Below are positions 9,161 to 16,045 of a stretch of 37,707 nucleotides of DNA, piece by piece (position 1 is the stretch's first letter; every line of letters begins with the position of its first letter). Position numbers and translations under genes: made by a program. Source of the stretch: Roseiflexus sp. GTDB taxonomy: Bacteria > Chloroflexota > Chloroflexia > Chloroflexales > Roseiflexaceae. The notes beneath the pieces were generated by a model. It saw nothing but the letters and a program-made list of their open reading frames with translations. It had not been told where the DNA came from and searched no databases. The DNA is taken from contig JAGHYV010000045.1 in NCBI GenBank assembly GCA_017743475.1, positions 1 through 37,707 on the forward strand, given 5' to 3'.

Positions 9161-9490
9161 ATGCGAACGATGCGTATCGATGGCGCCTCATCGCCGTGCA
9201 TCTTCTTCGAGATCATTCCGCCGCTCTCCAAACCAGCGCTGGCTACTGTGGCAATCTTTGCGTTTATTGGAAACTGGAGCAATCTGCTTGATCCATTGAT
9301 CTACATTCGCTCACAAGATCTGTACACCCTTGCACTCGGGCTGAACCTGTTCCGCGGACAGAACTTCACGCAGTTCAACCTGCTGATGGCAGTTTCGATC
9401 ATTACGCTGATCCCGGTTCTCACCGTTTTCTTCCTGTCACAGCGCCTCTTCGTCCGGGGGGTGACTCTGACCGGCATGGGAGGGCGATAG
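9161..9490 (+). pseudogene. C-terminal remnant of a sugar ABC transporter permease (MalG type)
   Basis: About 109 residues match the C-terminal third of carbohydrate-uptake-1 permeases. The frame opens inside the EAA loop (MRIDGASSPCIFFEIIPPLSKPAL, normally EAARIDGAS...PLxxP). The next membrane helix (ATVAIFAFIGNWSNLLDPLIY) and the last helix before the stop follow. The earlier four helices, about 60% of a normal 280-residue permease, are absent; the upstream 108 bp shows no related sequence. Without its N-terminal helices it cannot form a channel half. Its place beside fucose genes suggests it is what remains of a fucoside importer, which is inference. Confidence 0.75.
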
Positions 9491-9502
9491 GGCGCTCAGG
9501 GG

Positions 9503-9542
9503 GGACGCCTGCATACCCTGCGGGCGGGACGCCCGCGCACCC
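9503..9542. repeat. Pair of imperfect 16-bp direct repeats with an internal hairpin
   Basis: GGACGCCTGCATACCC and GGACGCCCGCGCACCC are repeated with a 24-bp period. Within the second unit GCGGGCG and CGCCCGC (9520-9536) form a 7-bp stem around GGA. It sits between the permease remnant and the convergent ParB-like gene. It could act as a bidirectional terminator, but there is no U tract. GC-rich repeats of this form are dispersed in Chloroflexi intergenic DNA as I remember them. Confidence 0.5.
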
Positions 9543-9556
9543 AGGAAGGATGTGAA

Positions 9557-10624
9557 TCACCCATCCTCAAAGACCCAGTTCTGCTGACGCGCGATCTCGC
9601 GCAGGGCGCGCGTCAGCGCCTCAAGTTGCTTCAGCAGCAGCCCGACTTTCATCGGCGCGTCCTGATCCTGGCGCACCCACCTGATCAGATCGCCCTCGGC
9701 ATGTGCACGAAACAGGCGTTCGGTTTCATCGAGCATCTGATCGAGTGAACGAATGCGGAAGACGCGCGCTTTGTTCTTTGGCTGATTCTCAATCGTCTCT
9801 TCCTCGATGCCGGGAGCGTCCAGGTCTGCATCCGGCGTTTCCTCGTCCCACAGATCGGCGCCGTGCTCATCGTCGGGCAGCATACCGGCTGCAGCGCCCT
9901 TGAGCAACGAACCGTCAGACGATGGGCGAGCAACAACCGGCGCGCTGGCAGTGAGATCGATCCCCTGTTGCAGCGCGTGGAGCGCATCATCGAGCGAAAG
10001 ATTGGGGTTGGCGGCAAAAAAACTTGCCAGGCGACTGATCTCGGCTGCCGACATGCCTTCTTCCACCGCAGCGCGCGCCAGTTCGATCTGCGTGCGTTCA
10101 TTTGGCACACGTCTCAGGTGTTGCGCCTGGGTGACGTTCAATTCGCCTTTCCGCAGATACTCCTGAATTTCGAGCGGCAGGTCGAGCAGGCCAAGATAGC
10201 GCCGCACTGTACGGGGTGAGAGACCGACCATGCGTGCAGTGGCTTCATCGAGCGCGTTCTCTTCGCTGATACCGCGATCCAGCGCAATCTGTTCGCGCAA
10301 TTTCTGAAACGCGCGCGCCTGCTCGAGGTCGTTCAGGTCGCGGCGCTGAAGATTTTCGGTCAACTGGCGCAGGAACGCCCGCGGATCATCGGGATCGAGC
10401 AGCACGCATGGCACCCGTTCCAGCCCCAGTTTCAGCGCAGCAAGCCGCCGTCGGTTACCATACACTACCCGGTAGCGGCCGCGTCCGAGATCGACAACGC
10501 CGAGCGGTTGCAGCAAGCCATACTCAGCAATCGTCGCCGCCAGCCCATCAATATCGCCAGGGTCCTCGCGAACGCCCTGCGGATCCGGCTCCAGCGCTCG
10601 CGGATCGATCCAGAGAAGTTGCAT
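9557..10624 (-). CDS. ParB/Spo0J-like DNA-binding protein
   Basis: The 355-residue protein has a ParB N-terminal domain with IDGLAATIAEYGLLQPLGVV (25-44), the nucleotide-pocket motif GNRRR at 56-60 and TENLQRRDLNDLEQARAF (89-106). A helix-turn-helix follows (EATARMVGLSPRTVRRYLGLL, 127-147). The C-terminal half is acidic and variable and ends in a helical segment. Chromosomal ParB proteins have GERR where this one has GNRRR; that Glu contributes to CTP handling. No parA or parS cluster is visible, so this is probably an orphan ParB-like regulator rather than the segregation protein. The start at 10624 has a near-ideal GGAGG five bases upstream and lies 37 nt after a strong minus-strand promoter. 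The longer frame to 10687 crosses that promoter and was rejected. Confidence 0.85.
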   Translation of the reverse strand: MQLLWIDPRALEPDPQGVREDPGDIDGLAATIAEYGLLQPLGVVDLGRGRYRVVYGNRRRLAALKLGLERVPCVLLDPDDPRAFLRQLTENLQRRDLNDLEQARAFQKLREQIALDRGISEENALDEATARMVGLSPRTVRRYLGLLDLPLEIQEYLRKGELNVTQAQHLRRVPNERTQIELARAAVEEGMSAAEISRLASFFAANPNLSLDDALHALQQGIDLTASAPVVARPSSDGSLLKGAAAGMLPDDEHGADLWDEETPDADLDAPGIEEETIENQPKNKARVFRIRSLDQMLDETERLFRAHAEGDLIRWVRQDQDAPMKVGLLLKQLEALTRALREIARQQNWVFEDG

Positions 10625-10668
10625 GCATCCTCCAACAGAACAGCATATCTGCACAGGTGTTCGGGGTG

Positions 10669-10697
10669 AGTATATCAGAAGTTGCAACGGACGACAA
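10669..10697 (-). promoter_or_regulatory. Promoter of the ParB-like gene
   Basis: On the minus strand, TTGTCG (10697-10692), a 17-bp spacer and TATACT (10674-10669) are found, with a TG one base before the -10 (extended -10). Predicted transcription starts near 10661, 37 nt before the ATG. Confidence 0.65.
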
Positions 10698-10704
10698 GAT
10701 TCGG

Positions 10705-10713
10705 TGCTATAAT
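10705..10713 (+). promoter_or_regulatory. Extended -10 promoter of the FHA-bchD unit
   Basis: TG-C-TATAAT at 10705-10713 is a perfect extended -10. The expected -35 region (around 10685-10690, CAACGG) is poor and falls within the spacer and -35 zone of the opposing ParB-like promoter, so the two promoters compete for the same DNA. Transcription would start near 10720, giving a leader of about 64 nt. Confidence 0.6.
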
Positions 10714-10783
10714 CGCAACAGCGCGCCCTCGCACAGCGTCTTTCTCAGTAAAGAACATTGATGCAGGACAAGGGAGGACCCCT

Positions 10784-11527
10784 ATGACCACGCGACAGGC
10801 GCTGGCGCAGGAGATCGCCGATGCGCAACGGACGATCAGCGCATTGACCGAGGAGATCGCTGCAACCCGCAGTTACATCACTGCCAATGAGCAGGTGCTC
10901 CAGAGTCAACCTGCATCGTTGCGCGCGATCACCGAAGAGGGGCTGGCAAAAGCGCGCGCCAGCCTGGCGCGCAAAGAGGCGGAACTTCGGATTGCGCAGC
11001 AAACGCTGGCGAATGCGCAGCGCACGCTGGCGAAGGTCGAGGAGATTGGGCGCAAACAGGACGAGATCCGCAAACTCGAGCAGGACCAGGCGACGATCAA
11101 TGCGCTGCTCGAACGCGCCCGCAGTGAACTTGCGCGCCTCGAAACCGAACTTCTGACGATGACCGGTCTGGTCGCTGTTCCGCCGTTTGCGCTGGTGCTG
11201 AGCGATGGGCGAACCGTGCCGCTGCCGACCGATCGCGCCGAGATGCTGATTGGGTGTCAGGACCCGGCGGATCATATCTTCCCCGATATTGATCTGTCAC
11301 CCTTCGATGCACGCTCTAGCGGTGTCAGCCGGCGGCACGCGCTGCTGCGCTATGCTGGCGGTCAGTGGACGATCACCGACCTGGGCAGCGCAAATGGAAC
11401 TTTCGTGAACGACGCGGCGCTCACGCCGCAGACGCCGGTTGCACTGCCTGATGGCGCGGTTGTGCGTTTGGGCGCATTCGTTATAACCTTCCGCTCGAAG
11501 GCGCAGAGTAAGACGGTGCGTTTGTAA
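10784..11527 (+). CDS. FHA-domain protein with N-terminal coiled coil
   Basis: The ATG at 10784 has an AGGGAGG site seven bases upstream and gives 247 residues. Residues 1-125 are Ala/Glu/Arg-rich with heptad character, a long coiled coil. Residues about 140-240 form a forkhead-associated domain with the phosphothreonine-binding residues in GVSRRHALL (S182, R183, H185) and the loop DLGSANGTFVN (N204-G-T). FHA domains bind phosphothreonine on partner proteins, usually substrates of Ser/Thr kinases, and act as cytosolic adaptors. The stop overlaps the start of the BchD-like gene by one base (TAATG), so the two products are probably made together and may interact. No kinase is nearby. The target is unknown. 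Confidence 0.88.
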   Translation: MTTRQALAQEIADAQRTISALTEEIAATRSYITANEQVLQSQPASLRAITEEGLAKARASLARKEAELRIAQQTLANAQRTLAKVEEIGRKQDEIRKLEQDQATINALLERARSELARLETELLTMTGLVAVPPFALVLSDGRTVPLPTDRAEMLIGCQDPADHIFPDIDLSPFDARSSGVSRRHALLRYAGGQWTITDLGSANGTFVNDAALTPQTPVALPDGAVVRLGAFVITFRSKAQSKTVRL

Positions 11528-13359
11528 TGGCGACACTTCCCCTGCCTGCACTGGTTGGTCTGGAACTTGCGCAACAGGCGTTGCTGCTGCTGGCAGTCGA
11601 GCCGCGCCTGCGGGGGATGGCGGTGGGTGCGCCTGCTGGCGCAGGGAAGAGCAGCCTGGCGCGTGGCATGCGCGATCTGCTCTGCTCCGATGACCGGTCG
11701 GTTCCATTTGTAGAGTTGCCGCTTGGCGTCGATGAAGCCGGTCTGCTGGGGGGGCTGGATATCGAAGCGACGCTGCGCGTCGGGCGGCGGGTCGCACGTG
11801 CGGGGGCGCTGGCGCGCGCCGATGGTGGCATCCTCTATGCCGATCAGGTCAATCTGCTGCCTGATGCGATCATCAATCCGCTGATCGCCGCAATCGATAC
11901 GGGCGAAGTGCGTCTGGAGCGCGAGGGTCTCAGCATCCGCTCTCCCGCGCGTTTCGTCTTCATCGGATCCTACGATCCGGCTGAGGGTTTGCCACGTCGC
12001 CACCTGCTCGACCGGCTTGGTCTGCTGCTGGTGTTGCCGCGCACGATGAACGAGCAGGCGCGCGCCGAAGTTGTACGGCGCAATATGAGTCACGCATCCA
12101 TGCAGGCTTCTGATGCGTACACCGAAGAACTCGATCTCTTGCGCGGGCTGGTGCTGGCGGCGCGTGAGCAACTACCGAAGGTCCAGATCACAGACGAGCA
12201 GATCGAACAGTTGCTGGCGATGGCAACGCTCTGTGGCGTCGAAGGGCATCGCGCCGATACGTTTGCCGTCTATGCCGCCTGTGCCGCAGCTGCGCTTGGT
12301 CTGCGCGACCGGGTCGAGCAGGAAGACCTGGAGCTGGCAGTTCGGTTGGTGATTCTACCGCGCGCGACCCGTCTTCCCCCTCCGCCAGATCAACCGCCCG
12401 ATCAGGCGCCGCCTCCACCTCCGCCCGATGCTGAAAACGATACGTCCGACGCACCGCCTGAACCGCCATCGGACGAAGAGTTGACCATTCCGCCCGAACA
12501 GGTACTCAGTGCGCTGGCTGCCGAATTGCCGGTTGAACTGGAGCAACTGCCGTTCCGCGCGTTGCGGCGCGGCAAGACCGGTTCGCGTGGAACGGTTGCG
12601 GGGAAGCGCGGACGGCATATTCGGAGCATCCCTGGCGATCCGCGACGGGGCAGGATCGATGTGTCTGCCACCCTGCGGGCTGCTGCGCCGTTTCAGTCGC
12701 TCCGTCGTTCGCAGGCAGGCGCAGATGCGCAATCATCGCGGGTGTTGCTGCGCGCCGATGATCTGCGGATCAAACAGTATCGGAGCAAGGCTGGCGCTCT
12801 GTTCCTTTTCGCGGTGGACGCCAGCGGCAGTATGGCGTTGCACCGCATGCGTCAGGCGAAAGGCGCGGTGCATGCACTGCTTCAGAAGGCGTATGTCCAC
12901 CGTGATCGGGTGGCATTGCTGGCATTCCGCGGGCAAAGCGCCGAACTCCTCCTGCCGCCATCGCAGAGTGTCGAGCTTGCGCGACGCGCACTCGATCTGC
13001 TTCCGACCGGCGGCGGCACACCGCTGGCAGCCGCGCTGCTGGCAGCCATCGACGTGGCGCAACAGGCGCGCGCGCGCGGCATTATGCAAACGGTGCTGGT
13101 GCTGTTGACCGATGGGCGGGCGAACGTTGGATTGCGCGCCGGGCGCGATCACGTTGCCGAAGAGTTGCAAACACTTGGTCGTGCGGTAGTAGCATCCGGT
13201 ATTCAGACGATTGTGGTTGATACGCAGCGAACATACCTGAGCCGGGGTGAGGCGCGCAAACTCGCCGAATGGCTCGCTGGAGAGTATGTGTACCTCCCAA
13301 ATGCGCAGGGCGAGCAGATCGCCGCGCTAGCGGTCGAGCGTGTGGATCGGACGCTCTGA
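11527..13359 (+). CDS. bchD: Magnesium-chelatase subunit D-like AAA/VWA protein (probable BchD)
   Basis: The 610-residue protein has the ChlD/BchD layout. An AAA+ domain (about 5-250) carries an intact Walker A, GAPAGAGKS at 34-42. A Pro-rich acidic linker (about 283-318) follows, then a C-terminal VWA domain with a complete metal site: D431-x-S433-x-S435, T498 and D529. The Walker B reads YADQVNLL (D106-Q107) where active ChlI proteins have VDE, so the catalytic Glu is replaced by Gln. That fits the known role of the D subunit, which is ATPase-poor and scaffolds the I ring and H subunit during Mg2+ insertion into protoporphyrin IX. bchI and bchH are not in the window, so a related chelatase or MoxR/VWA function is the alternative. 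The start overlaps the FHA gene stop. Confidence 0.75.
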   Translation: MATLPLPALVGLELAQQALLLLAVEPRLRGMAVGAPAGAGKSSLARGMRDLLCSDDRSVPFVELPLGVDEAGLLGGLDIEATLRVGRRVARAGALARADGGILYADQVNLLPDAIINPLIAAIDTGEVRLEREGLSIRSPARFVFIGSYDPAEGLPRRHLLDRLGLLLVLPRTMNEQARAEVVRRNMSHASMQASDAYTEELDLLRGLVLAAREQLPKVQITDEQIEQLLAMATLCGVEGHRADTFAVYAACAAAALGLRDRVEQEDLELAVRLVILPRATRLPPPPDQPPDQAPPPPPPDAENDTSDAPPEPPSDEELTIPPEQVLSALAAELPVELEQLPFRALRRGKTGSRGTVAGKRGRHIRSIPGDPRRGRIDVSATLRAAAPFQSLRRSQAGADAQSSRVLLRADDLRIKQYRSKAGALFLFAVDASGSMALHRMRQAKGAVHALLQKAYVHRDRVALLAFRGQSAELLLPPSQSVELARRALDLLPTGGGTPLAAALLAAIDVAQQARARGIMQTVLVLLTDGRANVGLRAGRDHVAEELQTLGRAVVASGIQTIVVDTQRTYLSRGEARKLAEWLAGEYVYLPNAQGEQIAALAVERVDRTL

Positions 13360-13566
13360 CAATCGTGGTGTGCAGTTCGGCGCGTCGCCAGCCACGCTGT
13401 ATCCCTATTTCAACTGTTACAAATCTGGAGTGCAACGTGATGCTCAATCCGGTCAAAGTTTCCAATACTTCGTCCGGAAAACAGAACACGCTTCTCATTG
13501 AACGATCCAAAACAGATTGCTTCAATTTCTCGCTGGTTGTGTATGCTGTGAATACCAACTTTCAAC

Positions 13567-13844
13567 CCCTTGTAGGAGAAGGGGGCAGGGGGATGCTCAC
13601 AGGGGTAGACGTTTTGGCAAGCCCTTGTGCGCCATCTCCCGTTTCAGCCATCAGAACGCCCGAACTCCCCCTTCTCCCACAAGGGGAGAAGGGGGTTGGG
13701 GAGATGAGGGCCAAAGGTGCACGAGAATGCAGAACATCGCTCATCTCTCCCAAAAACTCTATCCTTAATGAGGCTGGGGGATGAGAGCAAAAGCGCACGG
13801 GAATGCAGAAAACTGCTCATCTCTCCCAAGAACTCTAACCTATA
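13567..13844. repeat. Intergenic repeat patch: inverted G-rich arms and a 76-bp tandem duplication
   Basis: The 540-bp gap 13360-13899 has no credible gene; the open frames across it follow the repeat. Two parts are visible. First, a G-rich arm at about 13567-13595 recurs inverted at about 13665-13700, and the second copy itself folds as a 12-bp stem (13667-13678 with 13684-13695). Second, a roughly 46-bp segment starting at 13719 recurs at 13795 with a 76-bp period and about ten mismatches; each unit carries GGGAGATGAG/GGGGATGAG, then GCACGrGAATGCAGAA and CTCATCTCTCCCAA. The patch separates bchD from a convergent hydrolase gene. Its function is unknown. Confidence 0.7.
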
Positions 13845-13899
13845 GCGCTTGAATGCCAGGCCTGCTCACGCGCAACCTTCCAACCTTAAAACCTAAACC

Positions 13900-15909
13900 T
13901 TAAACCAGCACCCCCATCCACGCCAGCGTTGCCGTACATCCAACCGCTGCCAGGGTCAGCATCGTGTAGTACACACGCCCCGGAATCGACCACCATCCAC
14001 GCGCCCAGGAAAGCGCTGCACAAGCGATAATCGCAACGGTGAGTGCGGGAAGCGTCCAGATCGTTGCCAACATCGTGAGTGAACGCGGCCATCCGTAGAA
14101 CAGGGTTGCGTCGTTGGCGAGCGCCATCTGCACAAATGTCACCAGAACCGTGGCAACAAACATTACCCCCGTCACTCCCGCCAGCACAATCAGCCAGCGC
14201 GCAAGCGTCGCGCCTGCCGAAGGCCTGGGCGCTTCGCCGCCGGTGATCAAACGGAACACCCAGCCCAGGGGCCAGACCACCCACGCCGAAAGAAGCGCCA
14301 GCAGCGCGGTGAGAAACGCGCCAAACGGTATCAGACCACTCGCATCAAGAGTCGCAAGCGCGAATGCCACTGGCGTGAATATCACGGTCGCCGGTGAAAT
14401 GAAGCGCGGTCCCGTGCTTTCGGCGAGGCAGGAAGCATCCGGTTGCTGCAACGGGTTATCAAGAAACGACGCCAGGATCGTGTCGGCGCAGGCGCTCGAA
14501 CCAACCGCCGCATGCCCGGTGTCAGGGAATGTATATACATATGCCTGGCTCAGTGTGCGCGCAACCACATCACCGAACGCAGGCGGCGTGATCGGATCGA
14601 ACCGCCCCGACAGAATCAGCGTCGGCACATCGCTGACCACCGGTTCATCAACAAACGGTTCAAGCAGTTCGACCTGCCAGACAGCACAGCGTTCCAGGTA
14701 CCCTTCGAGACTGCGTCGCCCGTCGAGCGCAATAAAGGGACGCACCCCCTCCAGCGGCGCGTCCTCCGGCGTGAAATCGGCATCCTCGGCGCAGATCACC
14801 GAGTAGTGCATTCCCAGGCTAAAGGTGCGATCAAACACGATCAGCGGTAACACCTGCCCCAGCACACGAAAATCGTTGCGCGTTGCGTCATCGATGATCC
14901 GTGGAATTGCCGGGATGAAATCCGACGAGTACATGATCTGGAAGAGAACACTTGCGAAACTGTCGCCATCAAGCACCGCGTTGTACGTTTTGCCGGTTTC
15001 GTTATCGGTGATTGGCACGCGCGCCGGTTCGCGGTTGAGCCGTTCGATGACAGTCACCAGTGATTGTTCCAGGTTTGGGTAAGCGCTGCGACATCCGGTA
15101 TCAGCTGCGCATGCGTCAAACAGTTCGGTGTAAACGCGATCCTGTGACCGAGGTCCTTCGGTCAGGTAATTGACGCTAGCCGGCACAACTGCGTCGAGCA
15201 CGACGCTCCGCAAAACGTCGGGATGATCGCGCATGACATGCTGCGCCAGCAACGTGCCATAAGAGACGCCGTACAAGTTGATCTGCTCATATCCCAGAGC
15301 GCGCGCTAGCGCAGCGACATCGGCAGCATTCTCGACACTGTTGAAGGCGGAAACATCGATCCGCTCACGTTCCAGGCGACGACGACAGGCTGTGACTGCC
15401 TCCAGCGACAATCGATTGGATTCTTCGTAGGTCAACTGTTGTTCGATGGTGCGCTCGACCAGTTCCCACTGTTCCTCGCAGACTAGTGAAGGTTCGGAAT
15501 AGAGTGTACCGCGCTGATCGAATAGCACAATGTCGCGGTCAATCAGATCACGCAGACGGTTGCCGGGGTTGAAGAGAATCCTGGTGTACGCGTCGATGGT
15601 CGAGCCACCCGGACCGCCCTGCAACATCACCAGCGGATCGGGTTTGCGATCAGCGGCGCGCGATTTGATAATCGCCACCGCAAGCCGAATAACGGGACCG
15701 TCAGGACGTTCGTGGCGCTCTGGAACCTGCAACCAGCCGCACTCCAGATCGCGTCCTTCCACTGCGCCAGATGGCAGTTTGAACATACAGTCATCGGGTT
15801 GAAACGTTCCAGTCGGAGTGGCTGCCTGGACAGGAGATGCGATGAATGACACCATCAGTGTCAGGATGATCACGAGCAGCATCGCGCTGCGCTGGCGAAT
15901 GATAATCAA
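13900..15909 (-). CDS. Exported TAP-like alpha/beta hydrolase with C-terminal membrane domain
   Basis: The N-terminal two-thirds is a prolyl-aminopeptidase/TAP-type alpha/beta hydrolase. It has the oxyanion HGG-like LQGGPGGS, DQRGTLYSEPSLVC, the nucleophile elbow GVSYGT, and acid and base residues in LSGRFDPITPP and FPDTGHAAVG. This family cleaves short peptides or esters outside the cytoplasm. The last 170 residues hold four or five hydrophobic segments, an unusual membrane tail for the family. I chose a TTG start at 15909: it has GGAAGGGG eight bases upstream and gives a textbook signal peptide (IIIRQRSAMLLVIILTLMV...ASPVQA), for a 669-residue product. An ATG at 15882 would also keep a signal peptide; the longer frame to 16053 would not. 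The gene is divergent from a subtilisin-family protease gene. Confidence 0.8.
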   Translation of the reverse strand: MIIIRQRSAMLLVIILTLMVSFIASPVQAATPTGTFQPDDCMFKLPSGAVEGRDLECGWLQVPERHERPDGPVIRLAVAIIKSRAADRKPDPLVMLQGGPGGSTIDAYTRILFNPGNRLRDLIDRDIVLFDQRGTLYSEPSLVCEEQWELVERTIEQQLTYEESNRLSLEAVTACRRRLERERIDVSAFNSVENAADVAALARALGYEQINLYGVSYGTLLAQHVMRDHPDVLRSVVLDAVVPASVNYLTEGPRSQDRVYTELFDACAADTGCRSAYPNLEQSLVTVIERLNREPARVPITDNETGKTYNAVLDGDSFASVLFQIMYSSDFIPAIPRIIDDATRNDFRVLGQVLPLIVFDRTFSLGMHYSVICAEDADFTPEDAPLEGVRPFIALDGRRSLEGYLERCAVWQVELLEPFVDEPVVSDVPTLILSGRFDPITPPAFGDVVARTLSQAYVYTFPDTGHAAVGSSACADTILASFLDNPLQQPDASCLAESTGPRFISPATVIFTPVAFALATLDASGLIPFGAFLTALLALLSAWVVWPLGWVFRLITGGEAPRPSAGATLARWLIVLAGVTGVMFVATVLVTFVQMALANDATLFYGWPRSLTMLATIWTLPALTVAIIACAALSWARGWWSIPGRVYYTMLTLAAVGCTATLAWMGVLV

Positions 15910-15948
15910 AACGAAGACCCCTTCCGGTATCAAAAAATTATGCGACAA

Positions 15949-15961
15949 ATGTATGATACAT
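15949..15961. promoter_or_regulatory. ATGTAT-G-ATACAT palindrome between divergent exported enzymes
   Basis: This is a perfect 6-bp inverted repeat with one central base, in the 136-bp region between the hydrolase start (15909, minus) and the protease start (16046, plus). A CATAAT on the minus strand (15942-15937) next to it could be the hydrolase -10 box, though no good -35 matches. Shared control of the two enzymes is possible but unproven. Confidence 0.35.
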
Positions 15962-16045
15962 ACATATTGCAACAGACAACGCTCTTCCTGCGTTGATACT
16001 ATGGTACCAGTATTTTGAACGGCGCGAATACACGAGTATTCTGAC

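Noticed and set aside
13269-13784. Plus-strand open frame of 171 codons running from bchD into the repeat patch
   Set aside because: Overlaps the end of bchD in another frame and then translates the G-rich repeats; no motif or start signal.
13567-13844. CRISPR array
   Set aside because: Only two diverged units with a 76-bp period and inverted arms; no short uniform repeats with unique spacers and no cas genes.
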